From Streptomyces sp. NRRL S-244 (GTDB taxonomy: Bacteria; Actinomycetota; Actinomycetes; Streptomycetales; Streptomycetaceae), in NCBI RefSeq assembly GCF_000717915.1, contig NZ_JOCX01000019.1, positions 1 to 64,000 of the forward strand: DNA of 64,000 nucleotides, written 5' to 3'. Shown piece by piece: positions 39,464-48,121 of this stretch. Each line of letters begins with the position of its first letter. The stretch's first letter is position 1. The notes under the pieces were generated by a model. The model was not told where the DNA came from, ran no database searches, and saw only the letters and a list, made by a program, of their open reading frames with translations. The position numbers and the translations under genes are program-made.

Positions 39464-41299
39464 ATGGCGTTCGACGCGACTGGTTTCGAGCAGGGGGACG
39501 GCTCCCGCTACATCCCGATATCCGATCACGGCCTGATCGGCGACCTCCGTACGACCGCCCTGGTCGGCACGAACGGCACCATCGACTGGTACTGCTGCCC
39601 GCGCTTCGACGCACCCAGCGTCTTCGGGTCCATCCTCGACGCCGACCGGGGCGGCTCGTTCGAGCTGGCCGCCGAGGTCCCGACCCGCACCAGGCAGTTC
39701 TACTTCCCCGATACGAACGTGCTGATCACACGGTTCTTCGCCGCGGACGGGGTGGCGGAGATCCAGGACTTCATGCCCGTGGTCGACGAGTCACGCGAGG
39801 CGACCCGGCACCGGCTGATCCGGCGCGTGATCTGCGTCCGCGGAACCCTCCCCTTCAGGGCGCGCATCGCCCCCCGCTTCGGCTACGGCGCCGAAACGCA
39901 CACCACGCACCTCGAAGGCCACACGGCGGTGTTCCGCTCCCCCTCACTGACGCTCGCGCTGACCGCCACCGCACCCCTGGAAAGCGACGGCCTGGACGTG
40001 TGGTCGCACTTCAAGCTCCTCGAGGGCGAGTCCAACGTGTTCGCCCTCGACCAGATCGGCGACGGCGTCCCGCCCCGGTCGTGCCCACGCGCCGAAGCGC
40101 AGGAGCAGGCCGAGGCGACCGTCCAGTTCTGGCGCCGCTGGCTGGCCGGTTCCCGCTACCACGGGCGGTGGAGGGAAACGGTGAACCGCTCCGCGCTGGT
40201 GCTGAAGCTGCTCACCTACGCGCCGACCGGTGCGATCGTCGCCGCACCGACCACCAGCCTGCCCGAGCAGATCGGCGGCGAGCGCAACTGGGACTACCGC
40301 TACGTCTGGGTCCGCGACGCCGCCTTCTGCGTCTACGCCATGCTGCGCCTGGGGTTCACCTCGGAAGCCGAGGCGTTCATGGGGTTCCTCGGTGAGCGCG
40401 GCATCATGCGCGGCAGCGGTGCGACCGGCCCGTTGCAGATCATGTACGGCATCGACGGGCGCAGCGAGCTGCCCGAGTACGAGCTCTCGCACCTGGAGGG
40501 CTACCTCGGATCCGCGCCGGTCCGGGTGGGCAACGCCGCCACCGGCCAGCTCCAGCTGGACATCTACGGAGCCCTGATCGACTCCATCTACCTGTACGAC
40601 AAGTGGGGGCAGCCGATCAGCAGCGCCCGCTGGGACGAGGTCGGCGCGATGGCGGACTGGCTCTGCGATCACTGGGACCAGCCCGACGAGGGGGTCTGGG
40701 AGACCCGGGCGGGCCGGCGGAACTTCGTGTACTCGCGGCTGATGTGCTGGGTGGCGCTGGAGCGCGCGATGCGCATGGCGAACCGCCGCGGTCTGCCGGC
40801 CGACCTGAACCGGTGGCGGGAGTCGCGGGACGCGATCTACCGGCAGATCATGCGGCGCGGCTGGTCGGGCGAGCGCGGGGCGTTCGTCCAGGGGCTGGAC
40901 GACCACGTGCTGGACGCCTCACTGCTGATGATGCCGATGGCGAAGTTCATCTCGCCCACCGACCCCAAGTGGCTCTCCACCCTGGACGCGCTCACCGCGG
41001 ACCTGGTCTCCGACTCGCTGGTCTACCGCTACGACCCGACCGCCAGCCCGGACGGCCTGCACGGGCCCGAGGGCACCTTCTCGATCTGCTCCTTCTGGTA
41101 CGTGGAGGCGCTGGCCCGCGCAGGCCGGCTGGAGGAGGCCCGGCTCGCCTTCGAGAAGATGCTCACCTACGCCAACCACCTCGGTCTGTTCGCCGAGGAG
41201 ATCGGCCCGACCGGAGAACAGCTGGGCAACTTCCCCCAGGCCTTCACCCACCTCTCGCTCATCAGCGCCGCCTTCAACCTCGACCGCGCGCTGGGCTGA
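39464..41299 (+). CDS. GH15 family glycoside hydrolase (glucoamylase/trehalase-like)
   Basis: 611 aa, cytosolic, no signal peptide. An N-terminal beta-sandwich (~15-230; ISDHGLIGDLRTTALVGTNGTIDWYCCPRFDAPSVFG) is followed by an (alpha/alpha)6 barrel with GERNWDYRYVWVRDAAF. Candidate catalytic acids are in QPDEGVWETR and the C-terminal GLFAEEIGPTGEQLGNFPQAF. Bacterial proteins with this layout include glucoamylase-like enzymes and GH15 trehalases; the substrate cannot be told from sequence. Start ATG 39464 gives the usual family N-terminus. Confidence 0.92.
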   Translation: MAFDATGFEQGDGSRYIPISDHGLIGDLRTTALVGTNGTIDWYCCPRFDAPSVFGSILDADRGGSFELAAEVPTRTRQFYFPDTNVLITRFFAADGVAEIQDFMPVVDESREATRHRLIRRVICVRGTLPFRARIAPRFGYGAETHTTHLEGHTAVFRSPSLTLALTATAPLESDGLDVWSHFKLLEGESNVFALDQIGDGVPPRSCPRAEAQEQAEATVQFWRRWLAGSRYHGRWRETVNRSALVLKLLTYAPTGAIVAAPTTSLPEQIGGERNWDYRYVWVRDAAFCVYAMLRLGFTSEAEAFMGFLGERGIMRGSGATGPLQIMYGIDGRSELPEYELSHLEGYLGSAPVRVGNAATGQLQLDIYGALIDSIYLYDKWGQPISSARWDEVGAMADWLCDHWDQPDEGVWETRAGRRNFVYSRLMCWVALERAMRMANRRGLPADLNRWRESRDAIYRQIMRRGWSGERGAFVQGLDDHVLDASLLMMPMAKFISPTDPKWLSTLDALTADLVSDSLVYRYDPTASPDGLHGPEGTFSICSFWYVEALARAGRLEEARLAFEKMLTYANHLGLFAEEIGPTGEQLGNFPQAFTHLSLISAAFNLDRALG

Positions 41300-41473
41300 C
41301 GTCGCGGGGGCCGCCGGGGGCCGCCGGGTACTGCCTGCCGTGCTGCCGGCCGTGCTAATCACCCTGATCCGGTGATGCTCCTCACCTGTCTGGTGGAAGG
41401 CTTCACAGTGGCCCGCCTCCGGGCAGGAGGTCGCCGGCACATGACCCCGGATCGTGAACGACAGGAGTTCGAC

Positions 41474-41902
41474 ATGAGCGAAGCACTCGACCGGAACGCG
41501 AAGGTCATCACGGAGTTCCGAGCGAACGAGGGCAGGGTCGGCGGGGTCTTCGAGGGCGCTCCGCTGGTCCTCGTCCACCACCGCGGCCGCAAGAGCGGGC
41601 AGGAACACATCAGCCCGGTGATGTACCTCCCGGACGAGACCGCGCCGGACGTCGTCTACGTCTTCGCGTCCAAGGGCGGCGCGCCCACCGACCCTGACTG
41701 GTACCGCAATCTGACCGCCGCCGGTGAGGGCACCGTCGAACGCGGCACCGCGACCTACCAGGTGACCGTCCGCGAACTGGCCGGCGCCGAACGCGACCGC
41801 ATCTACGCCGAGCAGGCGCGGCGCTACCCCGGCTTCGCCGAGTACGCGCGCCAGACCGCCGGAATCCGCGTCATTCCCGTACTCGAACTCCGGCAGGCTT
41901 AG
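41474..41902 (+). CDS. Ddn-like deazaflavin (F420)-dependent nitroreductase family protein
   Basis: 142 aa. The split-barrel fold signature is visible: EFRANEGRVGGVFEGAPLVLVHHRGRKSG, then VVYVFASKGGAPTDPDWYRNL, as in Mycobacterium Ddn, which uses reduced F420. Substrates in this family include quinones and nitroimidazoles. AGGAG precedes ATG 41474. It is followed at 49 bp by an MDR-type oxidoreductase, so it is possibly one transcript. Confidence 0.9.
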   Translation: MSEALDRNAKVITEFRANEGRVGGVFEGAPLVLVHHRGRKSGQEHISPVMYLPDETAPDVVYVFASKGGAPTDPDWYRNLTAAGEGTVERGTATYQVTVRELAGAERDRIYAEQARRYPGFAEYARQTAGIRVIPVLELRQA

Positions 41903-41951
41903 CCACACCCCTGCCAGCTTTCACCTTTCAGCAAGTCGAAGGAGAGAGACC

Positions 41952-42875
41952 ATGCCCAAGGCGGTCAGGTACGACGAGTTCGGCGGGATCGACGTGTTGC
42001 GGGTCGACGAGGTGGAACGCCCGGTGCCCGGGGACGGGCAGGTCCTCGTACGGGTGAAAGCGGCCGGCATCAACCCCAGTGAGGCGGTCATCCGCACGGG
42101 AGCTCTGACGGATCTGTTCCCCTCGACGTTCCCGTCCGGGCAGGGCAGCGACCTCGCCGGGGTCATCGAGGAGGCCGGCGCGGGGGTTGCCGGATTCTCG
42201 CCCGGCGACGAGGTGATCGGATTCAGCCAGAAGCGGGCCGCCCAGGCCGAGCTGGTCCTGGTCGAGGCCGGTGACCTCACGCGCAAGCCGGAGCAGGTCT
42301 CGTGGGAGGTGGCCGGCAGCCTGTACGTCGTCGGCGTGACCGCATGGGGAGCGGTGCACGCCGTCCAGCCCGAGGAGGGCGAGACCGTCGTCGTCTCCGG
42401 AGCCGCCGGGGGAGTCGGCTCGCTCGCCGTCCAGCTCGCCCGCCGCACCGGGGCCACGGTCATCGGCCTGGCGAGCGCGGGCAACCACGCGTGGCTGGGG
42501 AGCCACGACGTGATCCCGGTCGCGTACGGCGAGGGCGTCGCGGACCGCATCAGGGCGGCCGCGCCCGGCGGCGTGGACGCCTTCATCGACACCTTCGGCG
42601 ACGGGTACGTCGAGCTGGCCCTCTCCCTCGGCGTCGCGACCGACCGCATCGACACCATCGCCGACTTCGCGGCCGCCGAGAAGTACGGAGTGAAGACCGA
42701 CGGGGGAATCGCGGCCGGGCCGGGCGCCAAGGTGCTCGCCGAGCTTGCCGCCCTGATCGCCGACGGACACCTCGAGCTGCCGATCGCGAACGTCTACCCG
42801 CTGGCACAGGTCCGCGAGGCCTACACCGAGCTCGAACGCCGCCACACCCACGGCAAGATCGCCCTCAGGCCCTAG
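41952..42875 (+). CDS. MDR-family NADP-dependent quinone-reductase-like oxidoreductase
   Basis: 307 aa zinc-free medium-chain dehydrogenase. GroES-like N-terminus (PKAVRYDEFGGIDVLRVDEVERP), then a Rossmann domain with VVVSGAAGGVGSLAVQLARRTGATVIGLA (AxxGVG NADPH motif). The quinone oxidoreductase subgroup reduces quinones or enones. AAGGAGAG lies just before the ATG. It converges on the F420/NADP-type gene downstream. Confidence 0.92.
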   Translation: MPKAVRYDEFGGIDVLRVDEVERPVPGDGQVLVRVKAAGINPSEAVIRTGALTDLFPSTFPSGQGSDLAGVIEEAGAGVAGFSPGDEVIGFSQKRAAQAELVLVEAGDLTRKPEQVSWEVAGSLYVVGVTAWGAVHAVQPEEGETVVVSGAAGGVGSLAVQLARRTGATVIGLASAGNHAWLGSHDVIPVAYGEGVADRIRAAAPGGVDAFIDTFGDGYVELALSLGVATDRIDTIADFAAAEKYGVKTDGGIAAGPGAKVLAELAALIADGHLELPIANVYPLAQVREAYTELERRHTHGKIALRP

Positions 42876-42887
42876 ACCGTGTGGAAC

Positions 42888-43544
42888 TCAGTGGCTGGAG
42901 TCGTGCACCGCGGCGGTCGCCTGGGCGACGTCGACGAGCTCGCCGTCGGCGCCGAACTGGTTCAGGTCACCGCCGGGCGACTCGATGCGTCCGGCATCGG
43001 CCAGGCCGCCGGCCTTGACGGGGTCGAACCCGGCCGTGCGGATCAGGCGCTCGGCCGCTGCCGCGGCGCGCTCGTCGTCGGTGGCGTAGAAGAGCGCCGC
43101 CCGTCGCGGCGTGCGGTGTGCGTTCGCGGCGAGCACCTCCGCGGCGAGGGTGCCGAACGCCTTGACGTAGTGGGCGTTCTCGGGCAGGAGAGCGGCGGCC
43201 ACCGACCCGGCCGACTCCCCTTCGGGCAGCGACCGCACGAGCCCGCCGTCCTCGTCGAAGGCGATCGGGTTCGAGGGGTCGATCACGACCTTGCCCTCGA
43301 GCAGGGGCGCGACCTGCGGGATCAGCTCCCTCATCGCGTCCAGCCAGACGGCGAACACGACCGTGTCCGCATCGGGGATCGCGTCCTGCACGGAGGCGGC
43401 CCGGGCGAGGGGACCGAGCTCGTCCGCGATCTCCGCGGCGCGCGCGGACCCCTTTCCCGCCAGGACGACGTTCTCACCCCCGGCCACCAGGTGCCGGGCG
43501 AGCACGGCTCCGATGTTGCCGACCCCTACGATTGCGGTGGTCAT
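42888..43544 (-). CDS. F420-dependent NADP oxidoreductase-like (NADP-binding) protein
   Basis: 218 aa. The Rossmann motif TTAIVGVGNIGAVLARHLVAGG at the N-terminus and VVIDPSNPIAFDEDG in the middle match the NADP/F420 reductase-like family (YfeK/Fno-like domain). The C-terminus is short. Whether F420 is used cannot be decided; a neighbouring Ddn-like gene makes it plausible. A 15-bp dyad lies ~80 bp upstream. Confidence 0.85.
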   Translation of the reverse strand: MTTAIVGVGNIGAVLARHLVAGGENVVLAGKGSARAAEIADELGPLARAASVQDAIPDADTVVFAVWLDAMRELIPQVAPLLEGKVVIDPSNPIAFDEDGGLVRSLPEGESAGSVAAALLPENAHYVKAFGTLAAEVLAANAHRTPRRAALFYATDDERAAAAAERLIRTAGFDPVKAGGLADAGRIESPGGDLNQFGADGELVDVAQATAAVHDSSH

Positions 43545-43624
43545 CTCCGGCCTTCCTCCTCCGTTGACGTGGAATCAGGTCAAGCTTGGGCGCTCCGGAC
43601 GTCCGATACCTCCCAAACGTCTCC

Positions 43625-43639
43625 GACATCCCGGATGTC
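43625..43639. promoter_or_regulatory. Dyad upstream of the NADP-binding gene
   Basis: GACATCCCGGATGTC has perfect 7-bp arms around a central C. It lies in the 210-bp gap before the gene ending at 42888 on the minus strand, so it may be an operator. I see no nearby regulator of matching type other than the LysR gene at 45.3 kb. Confidence 0.35.
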
Positions 43640-43754
43640 GTCGGACAGCAGCCCGAATGCCTGATACGCCCGCACCCGGTCGACCGGCTCCCCGCGCTCG
43701 ACGACGCGCCGCCGCGGACGAGACCACCGCCGATCCCCGGGCTCCGAAACCTCC

Positions 43755-44465
43755 CTAACGCATCACCAGGCCACCGTCGACCGTGAGCACCTGGCCCGTC
43801 AGCGCGGCGGCGTCGTCGCGGACGAGCATCGCCACCACGGCCGCGGTGTCGTCGGGGGTGAGCGGCCGGGGCAGCGCCTGGCGCGCTGCGACCTCCTCGA
43901 ACTCCTCCACCGGCACGACGCCGGTCGCCGGAGTGCGCGTCAGCCCGGGGGCCACGGCCGTCACGGCGATCCCCTGGCCGCCGAGTCCGACGGCGAGGGC
44001 GTGGGTCATGCCGATCAACGCCCCTTTGGACGCCACGTACGCGAGCATGTGCGCGCCCGGGGGACGCCAGAAGGTGTTGGACACGATGAAGACGACCCTG
44101 CCGAAGCCCCGCTCGCGCATCCCCGGCGCGAACGCCTGGGTGAGCAGCAGCGCCGACTCGACGTTCACCGCCTGGACCTGACGCCACACGTCGAGTTCGA
44201 AGTCCTCGAACGGCCCGAAGGCGACCATGGCGGCCGAGTGGACCAGGACATCGCACCGGCCATGGCGATCCAGCACCAGCTGCGCGACCCGGCGCACATC
44301 GGCCGGATCACCCAGATCGACCGGGACATCACCCGCACGGTCGAGCACGACCACGGTGTGATCGACCGCGAGCCGCGCGGCAATCGCACCGCCGATCGCA
44401 CCGGCGCCGCCGGTCACGACCGCCACCCGCCGGCCCCCGTCCGTCTCGGAAAACGCGGTAGACAC
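43755..44465 (-). CDS. SDR-family oxidoreductase
   Basis: 236 aa short-chain dehydrogenase. The coenzyme motif is VAVVTGGAGAIGGAIAARLA, and the catalytic motif region is IVSNTFWRPPGAHMLAYVASKGALIG (Y-x-x-x-K present, with Ser-Asn upstream). VDLGDPADVRR fits NAD(P) specificity loops. It starts at GTG 44465 after AAGGAG. The next SDR gene on the same strand ends 25 bp upstream, so the two are likely co-transcribed. The substrate is unknown. Confidence 0.9.
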   Translation of the reverse strand: MSTAFSETDGGRRVAVVTGGAGAIGGAIAARLAVDHTVVVLDRAGDVPVDLGDPADVRRVAQLVLDRHGRCDVLVHSAAMVAFGPFEDFELDVWRQVQAVNVESALLLTQAFAPGMRERGFGRVVFIVSNTFWRPPGAHMLAYVASKGALIGMTHALAVGLGGQGIAVTAVAPGLTRTPATGVVPVEEFEEVAARQALPRPLTPDDTAAVVAMLVRDDAAALTGQVLTVDGGLVMR

Positions 44466-44490
44466 TGCTCAGCGCTCCTTTCACTGCACG

Positions 44491-45222
44491 TCACCAGGGC
44501 ACTACGCCTGCATCATCGAAGAACTGGCCGGTCGGACCGCCGTCGGGCAGGGTCGCCAGTTTGACGGCGATCGCCGCGCCCTGCTCGGGGGTGCGCACGC
44601 CGCGGAAGCCGTTGAGGTCGGTCGCGACGTAGCCGGGGCAGCCGAGGTTGATCAGGATGTTCGTGCCGCTCAACTCCCGGGCGTACTGGAGGGTCACGGC
44701 GTTCAGGAATGTCTTCGACGGCGAGTACGCCGCGGCCACCGGACCCGCCGTCTGCTCGGCAGCCGCTCCCGCCTGCCGGGTGAGGGAGCCCACGCTGCTG
44801 GACATGTTCACGATCCGCGGTGAGGCGGAGCGGCGCAGCAGCGGCAGCATTGCATTGGTGACGCGGACGACGCCGATCACGTTGGTCTCCACGACCGTCC
44901 GGATGGTGTCGGGGTCCACCCGGGTGGGGTCCTGCGGCATGCCACCGGCGATGCCGGCGTTGTTGACGAGCACGTCGAGGTGCCCGGCCCGTTCCTCGAT
45001 CAGTCGCGCGGCGGCGCTCGCACTCGCGTCGTCGGTCACGTCGAGCGGTACGCCGAACGCGTCGACGCCGGACGCGCGCAGCCTGACCACCGCGTCCTCA
45101 CGGCGCCGATCGTCGCGGGCGCCCACGCCGACGCTCCAGCCGAGGGCGCCCAGGCCCGCGGCGATCTCGTAGCCGATTCCCTTGTTCGCGCCGGTGACCA
45201 GCGCAATCGTTCGTTCGCTCAT
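44491..45222 (-). CDS. SDR-family oxidoreductase (carbonyl-reductase-like)
   Basis: 243 aa. NADP-binding TGANKGIGYEIAAGLGALG, NNAGIAGG, catalytic Ser in IVNMSSSVGSL and Tyr/Lys in AAYSPSKTFLN. This matches carbonyl-reductase-type SDRs. ATG 45222 is favoured. It is divergent from a LysR regulator, and a LysR-type box lies in the 95-bp gap. Confidence 0.92.
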   Translation of the reverse strand: MSERTIALVTGANKGIGYEIAAGLGALGWSVGVGARDDRRREDAVVRLRASGVDAFGVPLDVTDDASASAAARLIEERAGHLDVLVNNAGIAGGMPQDPTRVDPDTIRTVVETNVIGVVRVTNAMLPLLRRSASPRIVNMSSSVGSLTRQAGAAAEQTAGPVAAAYSPSKTFLNAVTLQYARELSGTNILINLGCPGYVATDLNGFRGVRTPEQGAAIAVKLATLPDGGPTGQFFDDAGVVPW

Positions 45223-45278
45223 GGGAATCATGCTGCCGCTGAACCCGGCTGGAGGTCCAAGACCGATCGGGTGGGCGT

Positions 45279-45297
45279 CGATACCGTCCGGGTATCG
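45279..45297. promoter_or_regulatory. LysR-type binding box between SDR and LysR genes
   Basis: CGATACC (45279-45285) and GGTATCG (45291-45297) form 7-bp arms with a 5-nt spacer. The core ATAC-N7-GTAT contains the T-N11-A pattern of LysR boxes. It lies 57 bp from the SDR start and 21 bp from the lysR start, as expected for autoregulation. Confidence 0.72.
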
Positions 45298-45317
45298 ATC
45301 CGGAGTACCGTGGCCGC

Positions 45318-46205
45318 ATGGAGACCCGGGAACTGCGCTATTTCGTCGCGGTCGCCGAAGAGCTGCACTTCGGGCGCGCCGCACAGCGGCTCGGGATCGC
45401 ACAGCCGCCTTTGTCGCGGGCGATCCAGCAGCTCGAGCGCCGGCTCGGGGCGGCGCTGCTGGATCGGACCAGCCGCAGCGTCACGCTGACCGAGGCCGGC
45501 TCGGTGCTGCTGGCGGAGGGCCGGGCGGCCCTCGACGCGGTCGATGCCGCCGAGCGCCGGACCCGCCGCGCCGCCCTTGCCACGACCGGCCGTCCCGGCC
45601 TGGTCCTGGTCACGAAGGCCAGCGCGTCCAGCGAACTGCTGGCGAAGCTGCTCGACGCGTACGCCGCCGAGCCCGGCGCGGTGCCGGTCGAGGTCATCCT
45701 GTGCGGCCCGGCCGAGCAGTCACGGCTCCTGCGCGAGGGCCGGGCCGACGTGGCACTGCTGCACCGGCCGTTCGACTCGACCGCGGGATTCCACACCGAA
45801 GAGCTGACCACGGAGGGCCAGGTCGCGGTCCTGCCTGCCGGGCATCCGCTCACCGTCCGGACCCATGTGCACATGGCCGACATCACCGGGCTGCCGGGCC
45901 TGCCCCTGCCGCGCTGGCCCGACCCCGACGGCAGCTACCCGCCGGGCCCCGGCCCGCGGGTCCGCGACCACGCCCAGCTGCTCCAGCTCGTCGCGCTCGG
46001 CCGTGCGTGCGCGGTCTCACCGGAGTCGTGCCGAACCCAACTGCACGGGAACCTCGCCGCCGTGCCCGTGCTCGATGCCCCGGCCGTCACCACCGTGATC
46101 GCCTGGCCGACGCACAGCCGGTCCCGAGCCGTCGCGCACCTCGTCCGTACCGCGACGCGCCTCCCCAATGCACTGCCCGCAGACGCCGCTTGGGCCGATC
46201 ACTGA
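45318..46205 (+). CDS. LysR-family transcriptional regulator
   Basis: 295 aa. The helix-turn-helix is ELRYFVAVAEELHFGRAAQRLGIAQPPLSRAIQQLERRLG (1-45). The effector domain (~90-290) follows. It is divergent from a two-gene SDR operon and very likely activates it. A strong hairpin 28 bp past its stop ends the transcript. Confidence 0.93.
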   Translation: METRELRYFVAVAEELHFGRAAQRLGIAQPPLSRAIQQLERRLGAALLDRTSRSVTLTEAGSVLLAEGRAALDAVDAAERRTRRAALATTGRPGLVLVTKASASSELLAKLLDAYAAEPGAVPVEVILCGPAEQSRLLREGRADVALLHRPFDSTAGFHTEELTTEGQVAVLPAGHPLTVRTHVHMADITGLPGLPLPRWPDPDGSYPPGPGPRVRDHAQLLQLVALGRACAVSPESCRTQLHGNLAAVPVLDAPAVTTVIAWPTHSRSRAVAHLVRTATRLPNALPADAAWADH

Positions 46206-46232
46206 CCCATCCTCATCCGGCCCCGAAAACGG

Positions 46233-46272
46233 TCAAGGGGCCGTCTCAGATTGCTCTGAAACGGCCCCTTGA
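46233..46272. terminator. Bidirectional terminator between lysR and tRNA-Pro
   Basis: TCAAGGGGCCGT (46233-46244) pairs with ACGGCCCCTTGA (46261-46272), and TCAGA/TCTGA pair inside. It can serve the plus-strand lysR gene and the minus-strand tRNA, whose 3' end is 18 bp away. Confidence 0.85.
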
Positions 46273-46289
46273 TCTGCGACTCTTTCGAG

Positions 46290-46363
<74 letters not shown>

Positions 46364-46462
46364 ATACCCGCTGACCTGGGGTTTCCCCTGGCCGAACGCG
46401 CAGGAGAACAATACCGCACTTCGCGGGGTGGTCGCGCGCACCTTTCTCGGGTCGGGGCGTGC

Positions 46463-46493
46463 TTGACCTCAAGCGGACTTGAGGTTGCATGAT
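46463..46493 (+). promoter_or_regulatory. SoxR-type box in a 19-bp-spacer promoter
   Basis: CCTCAAG (46467-46473) CGGA CTTGAGG (46478-46484) is a perfect SoxR-style dyad. It sits between a -35 TTGACC (46463-46468) and a -10 CATGAT (46488-46493) with 19-bp spacing, the long spacer typical of MerR-family activated promoters. The predicted start point falls at or next to the ATG at 46500. Confidence 0.75.
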
Positions 46494-46499
46494 CGATGC

Positions 46500-47201
46500 A
46501 TGACACAGGCAATCGCGGACACGGGGTTCCGCTACGAGGATCTGGGGCGGCTCATCGCGCTCATGACCGGGGCCGAGAAGCACGGGCCCGCCGCCCACTC
46601 CACGCTCGACGTGCTGTGGGTGCTCTACGACCGGGTGCTGCGCGTGGAGCCCGAGGCGGCCGAGGAGGCCGGGCGGGACCGGTTCCTGCTCTCCAAGGGG
46701 CACGGGCCGATGGCGTACTACGCCGTACTCGCCGCCAAGGGGTTCTTCCCGGTGGAGTGGCTGCGCGGCTTCGGCTCGTACGACTCGCCCCTCGGGCACC
46801 ACCCGGACCGCACCCTGATCCCCGGAGTGGAGATCGGCAGCGGCTCGCTCGGGCACGGGCTGCCGCTCGCCGTGGGCAGTGCGCTCGGGCTGCGGGCGCA
46901 GGGGCTGGACGAGCCGGCGGTGTGGGTGCTGATCGGGGACGCGGAGCTCGACGAGGGCAGCAACCACGAGGCCCTCGCCTACGCCGGCGCCGCCGGGCTG
47001 GAGCGGCTGCACACCGTGGTGATCGACAACGACTCCGCGACCCACGGCTGGCGCGGCGGGATCGCCTCCCGCTTCGAGGCCGCCGGCTGGTCGGCGGTGA
47101 CCGTCGACGGCCGGGACCACGCGGCGCTGCACGCCGCCTTCACCACACCGCATCCGGGCCGGCCCCACGCCGTCATCGCCCGTGTCGAGAAGAAGCAGTA
47201 G
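46500..47201 (+). CDS. Transketolase, N-terminal (TPP-binding) subunit
   Basis: 233 aa, the thiamine-diphosphate-binding half of a split transketolase. Signatures: FLLSKGHGPMAYYAVLAAKGFF, GSGSLGHGLPLAVGSALG, and the TPP motif IGDAELDEGSNHEALAYAG. Transketolases move two-carbon units in the pentose phosphate pathway; split forms occur in archaea and some actinobacteria. ATG 46500 has no Shine-Dalgarno and the predicted transcript starts there, so the mRNA seems leaderless. The partner subunit follows after 11 bp. Confidence 0.92.
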   Translation: MTQAIADTGFRYEDLGRLIALMTGAEKHGPAAHSTLDVLWVLYDRVLRVEPEAAEEAGRDRFLLSKGHGPMAYYAVLAAKGFFPVEWLRGFGSYDSPLGHHPDRTLIPGVEIGSGSLGHGLPLAVGSALGLRAQGLDEPAVWVLIGDAELDEGSNHEALAYAGAAGLERLHTVVIDNDSATHGWRGGIASRFEAAGWSAVTVDGRDHAALHAAFTTPHPGRPHAVIARVEKKQ

Positions 47202-47212
47202 AGGGGTTGGCC

Positions 47213-48121
47213 GTGGACAACATGCGGGAGAGGTTCGTCTCCGTTACTTCGCGCGCGCTCGACGAGGATCCCCGGCTGGCACTCGTGCTCGCCGAGATCA
47301 CCATGGACGGGTTCCGGCCCGGCCAGCAGCGCCATCCGGAGCGGGTGATCAACGTCGGGATCCGGGAGCAACTGCTGATCGGGGTCGGCGGCGGGCTGGC
47401 CCTGACCGGGCTGCGCCCGATCGTGCACACCTTCGCCAGCTTCCTGGTGGAGCGGCCGTTCGAGCAGGTCAAGCTGGACTTCGGGCACCAGGGCACGGGC
47501 GGGGTCCTGGTCAGCGCGAGCGCCAGCTACGACTGGCCGGCCGGCGGGCTCACGCACATGGCGCCGGGTGACGTGGCGCTGATGGACACCCTCGACGGCT
47601 GGACGGTCCACGTGCCCGGGCATCCGGACGAGGCCGAGGCGCTGCTGCGCCACGCCTACGCCGCCGGGGACGACAAGGTCTACGTACGCCTCTCGCAGCA
47701 GTCGAACGCCGCCCCGCGCCCGGTGGACGGCGCGGGCTTCCTGACCGTACGGGAAGGAGGGCCCGGCGCCGCTGTCGTCGTCGCCGTCGGCCCGCTGCTG
47801 GACAACGTGCTCGCCGCGACGGAGGGGCTGGACGTGACCGTGCTGTACGCCACCACCGTGCGGCCCTTCGACGACGCGGCCCTGCGCGAGGCCGTCGGCC
47901 GGGGCACGGCCGACGTCGTCCTCGTCGAGCCGTACCTGGCCTCCACCTCCACGGCGGCCGCGGCCCAGGCCCTGACGGAGGTCCCGCACCGGATCCTCGG
48001 CCTCGGCGTCGGCCGCGCCGAGCTCCGCCGCTACGGCGCGATCGAGGAGCACACCGCCGCGCACGGCCTCGACCCGCACTCCCTCCGCGAGCGGATCGGC
48101 GCCTTCGTCGAGCCGCGCTAG
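47213..48121 (+). CDS. Transketolase, C-terminal subunit
   Basis: 302 aa. The pyrimidine-binding domain (~1-165) has PERVINVGIREQLLIGVGGGLALTGLRPIVHTFASFLVERPFEQ with the catalytic Glu in GIREQ. A C-terminal transketolase domain follows (~175-300). GTG 47213 follows GAGGGG; ATG 47222 is an alternative. Its stop TAG shares the CTAG with the convergent YjbR gene. Together with the upstream gene it makes a complete enzyme. Confidence 0.92.
   Translation: MDNMRERFVSVTSRALDEDPRLALVLAEITMDGFRPGQQRHPERVINVGIREQLLIGVGGGLALTGLRPIVHTFASFLVERPFEQVKLDFGHQGTGGVLVSASASYDWPAGGLTHMAPGDVALMDTLDGWTVHVPGHPDEAEALLRHAYAAGDDKVYVRLSQQSNAAPRPVDGAGFLTVREGGPGAAVVVAVGPLLDNVLAATEGLDVTVLYATTVRPFDDAALREAVGRGTADVVLVEPYLASTSTAAAAQALTEVPHRILGLGVGRAELRRYGAIEEHTAAHGLDPHSLRERIGAFVEPR

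Noticed and set aside
43571..43753. Possible C-terminal remnant of another protein on the minus strand
   Set aside because: The frame ending near 43571 gives a plausible-looking ~50-residue tail but matches no family I know and has no start signal.
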